From Cryomorphaceae bacterium (GTDB lineage Bacteria > Bacteroidota > Bacteroidia > Flavobacteriales > Flavobacteriaceae), in contig QOPV01000006.1 in assembly GCA_003331265.1 (NCBI GenBank), positions 1-61,498 of the forward strand: DNA of 61,498 bases, given 5' to 3'. Made by a program: the position numbers and the translations under genes. Within the stretch, counting starts at the first letter, position 1; each line of letters begins with the position of its first letter. The notes under the pieces are model-generated. The model saw only the letters and a list, made by a program, of their open reading frames with translations. It was not told the DNA's origin and ran no database searches. Shown in pieces: positions 44,832 to 52,451 of the stretch.

Positions 44832-45762
44832 TTTTTTCTTTATTTTCTTTTCTTGCCGCTGCTTTTTTCATTTCTTCTCCAATTTGATTGCTAGCCGTAA
44901 AAGAGGCAACCATGTTGTTTAGCATTTCTGATCCAGCCTGCGGAGAGTTAGGAAGTAAAATTAGATTGCTGTTGGTAGCTCCTCCAACAGACTGAAGCGT
45001 GTCATAATGTTGCGTTACGACAATAAGCGCGGACGCTTCTTGAGAGTTAATATCTACATTGTTCAATACCTTTACAGAGTCTTCAAGACCTCTGGCAATT
45101 TCTCTTCTTTGATCAGCAATACCTTGACCCTGTAGCCTTTTGCTTTCTGCTTCTGCTTTTGCCTTTTCCACTATTAAAATACGTTGAGCATCCCCCTCAA
45201 ATTGAGCAGCGACCTTTTCTCTTTCAGAAGCGTTAATCCTGTTCATCGCCTCTTTAACTTGTAGATCAGGATCAATATCAGTTACTAAAGTTTTAATAAT
45301 ATCATAACCGTAATTAATCATTGCATCGTTAAGCTCAGATTTTACAGCAATCGCAATATCGTCTTTTCTCTCGAAGACATCATCTAATTTCATTTTAGGC
45401 ACTTCTGCTCTTACAACGTCAAAAACATATGATGTAATTTGGTCCTGCGGAAAATCAAGCTTATAAAAAGCCTCATAAACCTTGTCTTTTATGACCTTGT
45501 ATTGTACTGACACTTTTAATTTCACAAAAACATCATCTTTTGTCTTAGTTTCAATAACCACATCAAGCTGTTGAATTTTTAAACTAATTCTACCCGCGAC
45601 ACGGTCAATAATAGGAATTTTCAATTGTAAGCCAGATTGACGAGTGCTAACGTATTTTCCAAACCTTTCTATCAAAGCGGATGTTTGCTGCTTTACAACA
45701 AAAAAAGTTCCAAATAAAAGAAGTGCAAAAAGAAGTATTAGTATCGGAGTAAGAAAAATCAT
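44824..45762 (-). CDS. SPFH / band 7 (stomatin-like) membrane protein
   Basis: A 312-residue protein: one N-terminal membrane helix (MIFLTPILILLFALLLFGTF), an SPFH domain with VVKQQTSALIERFGKYV and SGLQLKIPIIDRVAGRIS, then a charged coiled-coil segment (ASEREKVAAQFEGDAQRIL, KAKAEAESKRLQGQG) and a short C-terminal tail. Such proteins form ring-like membrane scaffolds, and in bacteria they are often paired with NfeD, which is not present here. I chose ATG 45762; a longer frame from 45879 would run 56 bp into gltX and add 39 non-family residues. It converges on glnS. Confidence 0.9.
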   Translation of the reverse strand: MIFLTPILILLFALLLFGTFFVVKQQTSALIERFGKYVSTRQSGLQLKIPIIDRVAGRISLKIQQLDVVIETKTKDDVFVKLKVSVQYKVIKDKVYEAFYKLDFPQDQITSYVFDVVRAEVPKMKLDDVFERKDDIAIAVKSELNDAMINYGYDIIKTLVTDIDPDLQVKEAMNRINASEREKVAAQFEGDAQRILIVEKAKAEAESKRLQGQGIADQRREIARGLEDSVKVLNNVDINSQEASALIVVTQHYDTLQSVGGATNSNLILLPNSPQAGSEMLNNMVASFTASNQIGEEMKKAAARKENKEKTS

Positions 45763-45823
45763 ATGAGAATAAGTTAAAGTTATACTCTTATAAGTTACAA
45801 ATATCGTGCCGAATACGAAAGCT

Positions 45824-47332
45824 TTATGGCAAAAAATTAGCAAGCGCCTTAATTCTTTTGATAGATGCGGTTTGGCCAACTATTTCTATTGTTTCGAATA
45901 AATCTGGCCCAGATAGCTCCCCGACTATTGCTAGCCTAATCAAGCCTAAAACTTTTCCAAATCCTAGATTGCGCCCTTTGGCATAGTTTTCTATATCAAG
46001 TTTTATTTTGGGGGATTTAAAAACCCCAATATTTTCAATAACAGTCGACACGCCAAAGAGCGTTTGGGGACTGTTATGGTCACAAATTTTATTTATTGCT
46101 TTAGCGTTATAATTTTTTGGAGACACAAAAAAGTAAATCGAAGAAGGTAAAACACTAGTTAATAAATCAAGTCTAGGGCGAATAAGCCTTATAATTGAAT
46201 CAAGTTTTTTAAAGTCATAATCAATTTTGTTTTGTTTTAAACACTCCTCAAGCAAGTTAATTAATGTAGGGCCCTCTAGTTTTAACATATGCTGCTGGTT
46301 AAACCAAATGTTTTTTTCAGGATCAAATCGTGCGCCAGAGTTATTTAAGTTTTTTAAAGAGAATTCTTTTTCTAGTTGTTTTAATGTAAAAACCTCTTTT
46401 TCAGTTCCTGGGTTCCAGCCTAAAAGCGCAAGAAAATTTATAGTGGCTTCGGGCATAAACCCGGATTCTTTATAGCCGCTAATCACCAAATCATCTGACG
46501 TCCATTTTAGTGGATAAACGGGAAAGCCAAATTTCGCGCCATCTCTTTTAGATAGCTTTCCTTTCCCTGTTGGCTTTAGAATTAAAGGAAGGTGTACAAA
46601 CTTAGGTTTTGTCCAGTCAAAAGCATCATATAACAACCAGTGCAAAGCTAAAGAAGGTAACCACTCTTCCCCTCTTATTACATGAGAAATGTTCATCTCG
46701 TGATCATCTATAACATTAGCAAAATGATAAGTTGGGTTTCCATCACTTTTATACAAGACTTTGTCGTCCATTAACGAAGAGGACAAAACCACTTTTCCCC
46801 TAAGAACGTCGTAGCACGTAATCTCTTTATCTTTTGGGGTCTTAAAGCGAACCGTGTAATCTCCCCTCTTTAAAAGTTCGGCCGTTTTCTCCTTGTTTAA
46901 AGCAAGAGAGTTTTTAAAATGGTGTCGATTATGAGCATTATAAATAAAAACTTTCCCGTCTTTTTCAGACTCCAAGCGTACTTTTTCTAACTCTTCTCGA
47001 GTGTCAAAAGCGTAGTATGCTTTTTCTAGCGAAACCAATTTTTCGATTTGGCTTCTGTAGAGCTCTTTTCTTTCACTTTGCCTGTAAGGCCCAAAATTAC
47101 CACCCTGTGTAGGCCCTTCGTTTATAGTAAGGCCACACCAATCCAAAGAATCAATGATGTGTTTCTCGCTTCCTGTCACATACCTTTTTTGGTCTGTGTC
47201 TTCAATTCTTAACACAAAATCTCCGTTGTTCTTTTTTGCAAATAAATAATTAAATAAAGCAGTTCTTAAGCCACCTATGTGAAGAGGCCCAGTTGGGCTA
47301 GGAGCGAAACGAACTCGAATTTTTTTTAACAT
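45824..47332 (-). CDS. gltX: Glutamate--tRNA ligase
   Basis: A 502-residue class I synthetase. The HIGH motif is RFAPSPTGPLHIGGLRTALF, followed by LRIEDTDQKRYV; the KMSKS motif appears as KLSKRDGAKFG. The discriminating region HVIRGEEWLPSLALHWLLYDAF and the C-terminal alpha-helical cage are present. There is only one gltX here, alongside glnS, so direct charging of both tRNAs is expected. The ATG at 47332 faces the ybeY promoter region. The SPFH gene starts 61 nt downstream. Confidence 0.97.
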   Translation of the reverse strand: MLKKIRVRFAPSPTGPLHIGGLRTALFNYLFAKKNNGDFVLRIEDTDQKRYVTGSEKHIIDSLDWCGLTINEGPTQGGNFGPYRQSERKELYRSQIEKLVSLEKAYYAFDTREELEKVRLESEKDGKVFIYNAHNRHHFKNSLALNKEKTAELLKRGDYTVRFKTPKDKEITCYDVLRGKVVLSSSLMDDKVLYKSDGNPTYHFANVIDDHEMNISHVIRGEEWLPSLALHWLLYDAFDWTKPKFVHLPLILKPTGKGKLSKRDGAKFGFPVYPLKWTSDDLVISGYKESGFMPEATINFLALLGWNPGTEKEVFTLKQLEKEFSLKNLNNSGARFDPEKNIWFNQQHMLKLEGPTLINLLEECLKQNKIDYDFKKLDSIIRLIRPRLDLLTSVLPSSIYFFVSPKNYNAKAINKICDHNSPQTLFGVSTVIENIGVFKSPKIKLDIENYAKGRNLGFGKVLGLIRLAIVGELSGPDLFETIEIVGQTASIKRIKALANFLP

Positions 47333-47417
47333 TGTAATTTTTTGCTAAAATACACTCTTGAAAAGATTTTTTAATAGTTTTTACGTCTTTTTCATTTATT
47401 AAGGCACAAGAGGGTTC

Positions 47418-47432
47418 ATGTTTCTGAAACAT
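47418..47432. promoter_or_regulatory. Perfect 15-bp palindrome in the gltX-ybeY spacer
   Basis: ATGTTTCTGAAACAT is a perfect inverted repeat (ATGTTTC/GAAACAT around one T). It lies in the divergent gltX-ybeY region, 86 nt upstream of the gltX ATG on the other strand. It resembles an operator for a dimeric regulator. It also contains parS-like half-sites TGTTTC/GAAACA but with 1 nt instead of 4 between them. Confidence 0.35.
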
Positions 47433-47528
47433 AATCACGGCATCAGACTTGGTAAAGAGGTGTTTAAGATTTTTATTTTGCCTAATATAAAAAAAGATGA
47501 ACAAGTTTCATTATATGTATCAAGAAAC

Positions 47529-47536
47529 TATATTTG
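47529..47536 (+). promoter_or_regulatory. -7 promoter box upstream of ybeY-mnmG
   Basis: TATATTTG matches TAnnTTTG and ends 13 nt before ATG 47550 of ybeY. It lies inside the longer in-frame extension from 47418, so it supports the shorter ybeY start. A T-rich GTTTC at 47505-47509 may be a poor -33 element. Confidence 0.5.
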
Positions 47537-47549
47537 CAAAAAACATTTA

Positions 47550-47972
47550 ATGCCAATACAGTACGTTTATAACACCGACTTCAAGCTTCAAAACGAACAA
47601 GAGTTATCGTCATGGCTTAATAAAGTTATTAAATCAGAAAAACGCGTTTTAGGGGACCTAACATATGCTTTTTTTAACGATGAGGGCTTAAAAAAGATTA
47701 ATGTAAAACACTTGAATCGGGACTATTACACTGATGTGATATCCTTCGATGATTCCTCGAATGAAGTTATCAATGGTAATATTGCAATTTCAGTTGACAG
47801 GGTTAAAGAAAACGCTAAAGATTATAATTGTGATTTTCGCAATGAGATGCTAAGGGTTATGGTTCACGGCTTATTGCACTTTATGGGCTTTAATGATAAA
47901 ACTAAAAAGCAAAAGTTTTCGATGAAGAAAGCTGAAAACGAAAAAATTAACATGTTCCACGTGGAACACTAA
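47550..47972 (+). CDS. ybeY: Endoribonuclease YbeY, rRNA maturation factor
   Basis: A 140-residue zinc endoribonuclease for 16S rRNA 3'-end maturation and ribosome quality control. Motifs are LTYAFFNDEGLKKINVKHL, RDYYTDVISFD and MVHGLLHFMGFNDKTKK; the third zinc His of GYDH is absent, as I recall for Bacteroidota. I chose ATG 47550 (MPIQYVYN), 13 nt after a promoter box; the frame is open from 47418, but the first 44 residues are not family-like. The C-terminus MFHVEH is encoded by a parS-like palindrome (47953-47968), so a DNA site shapes the protein tail. mnmG starts 5 nt later. Confidence 0.9.
   Translation: MPIQYVYNTDFKLQNEQELSSWLNKVIKSEKRVLGDLTYAFFNDEGLKKINVKHLNRDYYTDVISFDDSSNEVINGNIAISVDRVKENAKDYNCDFRNEMLRVMVHGLLHFMGFNDKTKKQKFSMKKAENEKINMFHVEH
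47953..47968. other. parS-like ParB binding site 1
   Basis: TGTTCCACGTGGAACA, a perfect 16-bp palindrome. It differs from the Bacillus parS consensus TGTTNCACGTGAAACA at one position, and that change makes it fully symmetric. It lies in the last codons of ybeY, just before mnmG. parS sites usually cluster near oriC. Confidence 0.8.
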
Positions 47973-47977
47973 AGGGT

Positions 47978-49849
47978 ATGTTTAAATCAGAGTATGATGT
48001 AATTGTAGTTGGCGCTGGACACGCCGGGTCGGAAGCTGCCGCCTCCGCCGCCAACATGGGTAGTAAAACACTACTGGTTACAATGAATCTTCAAAATATT
48101 GCGCAAATGTCTTGTAACCCTGCCATGGGGGGAATTGCAAAAGGCCAAATAGTTAGAGAGATAGATGCCCTAGGTGGTTACAGCGGGATTGTAACAGACG
48201 ATTCAGCTATTCAGTTTAAAATGTTAAATATGTCTAAGGGTCCCGCAATGTGGAGTCCAAGAGCTCAGTCTGATCGCATGCGTTTTGCAGAGTGTTGGCG
48301 AGGCATGTTAGAGCAAACTAAAAATCTTGATTTTTATCAAGAAATGGTTTCGGGATTGTTAATAAGTAAAGGAAGTGTAGTTGGCATCAAAACATCCCTA
48401 GGCCTAGAAATAAAATCAAAGTCCGTTGTTTTAACCAATGGAACTTTTCTTAATGGGCTTATTCACATTGGCGAAAAACAGTTTGGTGGCGGTCGTGCAG
48501 GAGAAAAAGCCTCAACTGGTATTACAGAAGAATTAATTGATTATGGTTTTGTTTCAGGAAGGATGAAAACGGGAACGCCTCCACGCGTAGACGGACGCTC
48601 GTTAAACTATAGCTTAATGTCTTCCCAGCCAGGGGACTCAAACCCCGGAAAGTTTTCTTACTCTCAAAGAACCTCCCCACTAACAAAACAGCTTGACTGC
48701 CACATGACTTACACGAGCCCAGAGGTTCATAGTCTTTTGAGAGAAGGCTTTGATAGGTCCCCTATGTTTAATGGATCAATTAATAGTGTAGGGCCCAGAT
48801 ACTGTCCTTCGATTGAAGATAAGATTAACAGATTCTCGGAAAAAGATCGACATCAAATTTTTGTTGAGCCCGAGGGTTGGAACACTGTAGAGGTTTACGT
48901 CAACGGCTTTTCAACCTCTTTACCTGAAGACATACAGTTTAGAGCCTTGTCCTCTGTTAAAGGATTTGAAAAAGTCAAGTTTTTTAGACCGGGCTATGCA
49001 ATAGAGTATGATTATTTTCCGCCTACCCAATTAAAAAATTCACTAGAAACTAAGCCGATTTCAGGTCTTTTCTTCGCGGGGCAAATCAATGGTACCACGG
49101 GATACGAGGAGGCTGCGGCTCAAGGATTGATGGCAGGAATAAATGCTCATTTGTCAATAAACAATAAAGAAGCTTTTGTGTTAAAAAGAAATGAAGCTTA
49201 TATAGGGGTACTTATAGATGACCTTATTACAAAAGGAACAGAAGAGCCATACAGAATGTTTACCTCTAGAGCCGAATACAGAACCTTGTTGAGACAGGAT
49301 AACGCTGACCTAAGGCTAACAGAAATTTCACACACTCTAGGTTTAGCAAGCCAAGAAAGCGTTGGAAGAGTTGAAAAAAAAAGAGCCCAAACAGACTCTT
49401 TTGTTTCTTTTTTTAAAAAAACAAGCGTTAAGCCAGAAGAAATTAACCCAGTCTTAAAACAAAAAAACTCATCTGAGATAAAACAATCCGTCAAGCTTTT
49501 TAAGCTTTTTTCAAGACCCAATATCGGTCTGGAAGATATTTCTAAAGTGCAATCCGTTAAAGATTATTTAGATCACAATCATTTTAACAGTGGTGTTTTG
49601 GAGCAGACAGTAGTTCAGGTCAAATACTCTGGATACATAGAGAAAGAAAAGATTAATGCAGAAAAGTTAAACAACCTGGAAAACATTAAAATTCCAACAA
49701 ACTTTATTTACAAGAAAGTTCACTCCTTATCCTCTGAAGCAATTCAAAAGCTTGAAAAAATCAAACCAACCACTTTGTCGCAAGCGTCTAGAATAAGCGG
49801 AGTTTCTCCAAACGACATAAGTGTTTTGATGGTTTATATGGGGAGGTAG
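47978..49849 (+). CDS. mnmG: tRNA uridine-5-carboxymethylaminomethyl modification enzyme MnmG
   Basis: A 623-residue FAD enzyme (GidA) that with MnmE modifies U34 of several tRNAs. The FAD site is DVIVVGAGHAGSEAAASAAN, followed by SCNPAMGGIAKGQIVREIDA, both MnmG signatures. Others are MKTGTPPRVDGRSL, GPRYCPSIEDKINRF, FFAGQINGTTGYEEAAAQGL and MFTSRAEYRTLLRQDNADLR. Length is standard. It starts 5 nt after ybeY and is bracketed by two parS-like palindromes. In many bacteria mnmG lies close to oriC and parAB, which fits. Confidence 0.97.
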   Translation: MFKSEYDVIVVGAGHAGSEAAASAANMGSKTLLVTMNLQNIAQMSCNPAMGGIAKGQIVREIDALGGYSGIVTDDSAIQFKMLNMSKGPAMWSPRAQSDRMRFAECWRGMLEQTKNLDFYQEMVSGLLISKGSVVGIKTSLGLEIKSKSVVLTNGTFLNGLIHIGEKQFGGGRAGEKASTGITEELIDYGFVSGRMKTGTPPRVDGRSLNYSLMSSQPGDSNPGKFSYSQRTSPLTKQLDCHMTYTSPEVHSLLREGFDRSPMFNGSINSVGPRYCPSIEDKINRFSEKDRHQIFVEPEGWNTVEVYVNGFSTSLPEDIQFRALSSVKGFEKVKFFRPGYAIEYDYFPPTQLKNSLETKPISGLFFAGQINGTTGYEEAAAQGLMAGINAHLSINNKEAFVLKRNEAYIGVLIDDLITKGTEEPYRMFTSRAEYRTLLRQDNADLRLTEISHTLGLASQESVGRVEKKRAQTDSFVSFFKKTSVKPEEINPVLKQKNSSEIKQSVKLFKLFSRPNIGLEDISKVQSVKDYLDHNHFNSGVLEQTVVQVKYSGYIEKEKINAEKLNNLENIKIPTNFIYKKVHSLSSEAIQKLEKIKPTTLSQASRISGVSPNDISVLMVYMGR

Positions 49850-49854
49850 CGGGC

Positions 49855-49870
49855 CGTTCCACGTGGAACA
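49855..49870. other. parS-like ParB binding site 2
   Basis: CGTTCCACGTGGAACA: the central 14 bases (49856-49869) form a perfect palindrome identical to site 1; only the first base differs (C for T). It lies between mnmG and the methyltransferase gene, 1.9 kb from site 1. Confidence 0.75.
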
Positions 49871-49878
49871 TTACAAGT

Positions 49879-50724
49879 ATGAAAAACACAAAAGAATATA
49901 TTAAGGTAAAGGACGAGTTTTTAAGTAAAGAAGTTTTTTCTTTGGCTATAGATGAAGCTGCAGAAATGCTCTTAACATTACCTAAGCCTAAACAAGATAG
50001 GCTTGCGTTTTACTACGACACTCCTAATTATATTTCTCACACAAACAAAGCAAAAGGCTTGTTTTCTAAAATATATTTTTTTTCCAGAAAAGTAATGCTT
50101 TCCGTAAAGCTAAGAATGATATCAAGGTTGTTTTTGAAACCAGGATTAGCGCTGGATGTAGGTTCAGGGACAGGGGTTTTTTTAAATGCTTTAAAAAAAA
50201 GTGGATGGAAGGTAAAAGGCCTTGAGCCTAATAAAATCGCAAAAGAGCGCGCGCAAAAGACAGGGATAGACCATTTAATAAGTCTAAAAAAATTAGACGG
50301 AATACAACAAGATCTTATTACCTTTTGGCACTCTCTAGAACATGTTTACAGTTTAAAAGAAACTATAGATGAGGTGGAAAAAACACTAAGGCCTGGCGGA
50401 GTTTTAATTGTTGCTTGTCCGAATTATACTTCTTGGGACGCTAAATATTATAAAAAAAACTGGGCTGCTTGGGACGTGCCTAGGCATTTGCGGCATTTTT
50501 CGCCAACCTCTCTTCAGCTTCTTTTGGGCCCTAAAGGTTTTACTCAAATAAAAAAACGCCCTCTTTTTCTAGACGCATTTTATGTTTCGATACTTTCAGA
50601 AAAGTCAATGGGTCATCGGTTTAGCTTTGTAAGAGGTTTGGTTATTGGTCTAATATCTAATTTAGTAGGCTGCTTAACAAACAATTACTCTTCTCAGGTT
50701 TATGTTTTTAAAAAACACGTTTAA
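49879..50724 (+). CDS. Class I SAM-dependent methyltransferase
   Basis: A 281-residue protein with a SAM site ALDVGSGTGVFLNALKKSG (about residues 92-110), the acidic-loop region GLEPNKIAKERA, and a C-terminal half with FWHSLEHVYSLKETIDEVEK and PGGVLIVACPNY. These are typical of the UbiG-like or Methyltransf_23 group, which methylates small molecules or lipids. The segment DVPRHLRHFSP is common in members encoded near surface-polysaccharide or housekeeping genes. The substrate is unknown. It follows mnmG by 29 nt and probably shares its transcript. Confidence 0.85.
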   Translation: MKNTKEYIKVKDEFLSKEVFSLAIDEAAEMLLTLPKPKQDRLAFYYDTPNYISHTNKAKGLFSKIYFFSRKVMLSVKLRMISRLFLKPGLALDVGSGTGVFLNALKKSGWKVKGLEPNKIAKERAQKTGIDHLISLKKLDGIQQDLITFWHSLEHVYSLKETIDEVEKTLRPGGVLIVACPNYTSWDAKYYKKNWAAWDVPRHLRHFSPTSLQLLLGPKGFTQIKKRPLFLDAFYVSILSEKSMGHRFSFVRGLVIGLISNLVGCLTNNYSSQVYVFKKHV

Positions 50725-50806
50725 AAGCGCTGTGAGCGTCGTTTGCCTCTGTTTTCATACGATTAGTTTGTTTGTAAAAAGAAGTTTCTCTATAGAAAAG
50801 TATGGG

Positions 50807-50842
50807 GCTAGTTAGCGATAAGAAAAAATTATCAAAACTAGC
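50807..50842. other. Imperfect hairpin between convergent genes
   Basis: GCTAGTT (50807-50813) pairs with AACTAGC (50836-50842), and inside it GATAA (50817-50821) pairs with TTATC (50829-50833), with small internal bulges and a GAAAAAA loop. There is no strong T run on either side. It may end transcription of one or both convergent genes, or belong to a small RNA; evidence is weak. Confidence 0.35.
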
Positions 50843-50853
50843 AACAAAATAGA

Positions 50854-51240
50854 CTAAACCAATGCTAGCCCGATCATTGATAAAATGAAATAGATTGTTA
50901 TTGTTTTCGCACCATCATAATTTTTGGATAGACGCTGCCCAAATAGCAATACTAGTAAAGCGACAGAACCTATGATTAATCCCGCTTGTCCAATTTTAGA
51001 GGATTCAGACAATAAACCCTGAGCTATTCCTGCCAGACATAAAAAGCCAGAAAAAAGCTCCAATAAAGTAACTGAGTAAAAGGCAAGTTTGATTAAACCT
51101 TCACTAAAAGTCTCTTTAAGCAAATCCATTAGAAAGCTTAAGTTACCTTGTTTATCCAGAACCTTATCTAAACCACTTTGGATAAATACAATTGAGAAGA
51201 AGCTTAAAATAAATAGAAAAACAATTTTTGTAGACAACAT
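50854..51240 (-). CDS. DoxX-like membrane protein
   Basis: A 128-residue protein with four predicted membrane helices. The first helix ends FIQSGLDKVLDKQGN, the DoxX-like pattern (FxxxGxxKxxD), and the second half has LLELFSGFLCLAGI and LVLLFGQRLSKNYDGA. DoxX proteins are small quinone- or thiol-linked membrane proteins with poorly defined roles. It starts 8 nt after the holB stop on the same strand, so the two may be cotranscribed. Assignment is from helix pattern and length. Confidence 0.7.
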   Translation of the reverse strand: MLSTKIVFLFILSFFSIVFIQSGLDKVLDKQGNLSFLMDLLKETFSEGLIKLAFYSVTLLELFSGFLCLAGIAQGLLSESSKIGQAGLIIGSVALLVLLFGQRLSKNYDGAKTITIYFILSMIGLALV

Positions 51241-51248
51241 ATTAAAAT

Positions 51249-52379
51249 TTAATTTTTATGAATTAAACGAGTAAGCTTTAGGGAAAGGTCTGTAAAAATC
51301 ATATTTGCATTCCCGTTTGATTGAACGTACAAATATGCTTTTTCTAGCTCAGAAGAAATTTCCTCAATATTTGTGCCCCCTATAAATTTAGAAAAGACCT
51401 TAAAATTAAAGTCAGATGATAAAGAATGATAATTTAATTCTTTTAAGCCATAATTAACCATAAGAGCTTGACGAAAGGTTTCAAGACTATACTTTATAAA
51501 TTGCTTTTGAGTTTCTCTGCCTTCTTTTGAGATGGTTTTACTCCAAACAATAAGCTCTAACACAGCCTCCCTTTTTTTTTTGACCTTGAAAGCTGATCGA
51601 ACCCAAGATTGAAACCACCCTTCAAAGATTATATCATTCTCTTTTCCTTTAACCAAAGAAAGAGCTTTGTTGTAATTCCCGTTAGATTCAATAGAAGCTT
51701 TATTTGCCAGTTCATCAGAAAAGCCTTTATATTTTAATGCCTTTTTTATAAGTGAACTAGGAATTTTATTTAAAACTGTTTTTTGACATCTAGAAACAAG
51801 AGTGTCCATTAAAAGAGAATCATCTTCTGCCACAAAAACAAAAAGAGTGTTTTTGGGAGGCTCTTCAACTAACTTAAGTAGCTTATTCGTAGCGGTTGCG
51901 TTCATTTTTTCTGCCATCCAAACAACAACAACTTTCCAACCACCTTCAAAGGGTTTTAAGGAAATTTTTTTAATAAGATCTTCAGCCTCATCTTTTCCAA
52001 TTTTTCCTTGTTTGTTTTCAATCCCTAAAGAATTGTACCAATCAAAAAGACTTCCATAGGGGTTGTGAAAAACAAAGTCCCTCCATTTTGAAATAAAGTT
52101 AGAGGAAATAGCCTTGCTTTTGACATCTTGGTTGTTAGCAACTGGAAAAATAAAGTGTAGATCAGGGTGTTTTATTTCACTCACTTTTAAATTGCATGAT
52201 TCAGAATTATCAGAAAGGCTATTGCAAATAATTAGTCTAGCATAGGCAATAGCCATTGGTAAGGCTCCAGACCCTTCAGGACCAGTGATCAATTGACAAT
52301 GAGGAATCCTTCCTGTGAAAGCATTTTTTTGAAATTCTTTTTTTACAAGATCTTGTCCTATTACATCATTAAATAGCAT
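51249..52379 (-). CDS. holB: DNA polymerase III delta' subunit (HolB)
   Basis: A 376-residue clamp-loader AAA+ subunit. It begins DVIGQDLVKKEFQKNAFTGR, as in delta' (DxxGQxxxxxxLxxxxxxxRxxHA), with IPHCQLITGPEGSG as a degenerate Walker A lacking the catalytic Lys, typical of the non-ATPase delta' role. The sensor and arginine-finger region is NKLLKLVEEPPKNTLF and DTLVSRCQK (SRC motif). The C-terminal domain is divergent. A TATATTTG box lies 4 nt before its ATG, predicting a leaderless mRNA. It is divergent from pgk. Confidence 0.93.
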   Translation of the reverse strand: MLFNDVIGQDLVKKEFQKNAFTGRIPHCQLITGPEGSGALPMAIAYARLIICNSLSDNSESCNLKVSEIKHPDLHFIFPVANNQDVKSKAISSNFISKWRDFVFHNPYGSLFDWYNSLGIENKQGKIGKDEAEDLIKKISLKPFEGGWKVVVVWMAEKMNATATNKLLKLVEEPPKNTLFVFVAEDDSLLMDTLVSRCQKTVLNKIPSSLIKKALKYKGFSDELANKASIESNGNYNKALSLVKGKENDIIFEGWFQSWVRSAFKVKKKREAVLELIVWSKTISKEGRETQKQFIKYSLETFRQALMVNYGLKELNYHSLSSDFNFKVFSKFIGGTNIEEISSELEKAYLYVQSNGNANMIFTDLSLKLTRLIHKN

Positions 52380-52383
52380 AAAT

Positions 52384-52391
52384 CAAATATA
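52384..52391 (-). promoter_or_regulatory. -7 promoter box 4 nt before holB
   Basis: Minus-strand TATATTTG ends exactly 4 nt before the holB ATG (52379), the same spacing as for rbfA and the IPExxxVDY gene. A leaderless transcript is expected. Confidence 0.5.
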
Positions 52392-52423
52392 AAGTTTTAT
52401 ATTCTTTAAACTTAACAATTCCA

Positions 52424-52431
52424 TATCTTTG
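52424..52431 (+). promoter_or_regulatory. -7 promoter box of pgk
   Basis: TATCTTTG, a perfect TAnnTTTG match, ends 20 nt before the pgk ATG (52452) in the divergent holB-pgk spacer. No good -33 element is seen. Confidence 0.5.
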
Positions 52432-52451
52432 ATTACTTATTTTGGGAAGAG

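Noticed and set aside
45763-45879. N-terminal extension of the SPFH protein
   Set aside because: It would overlap gltX and place 39 non-family residues before the conserved membrane helix.
47298-47432. Minus-strand frame of 44 codons upstream of and overlapping gltX
   Set aside because: It overlaps the gltX start in another frame and begins inside the palindrome at 47418-47432; no coding support.
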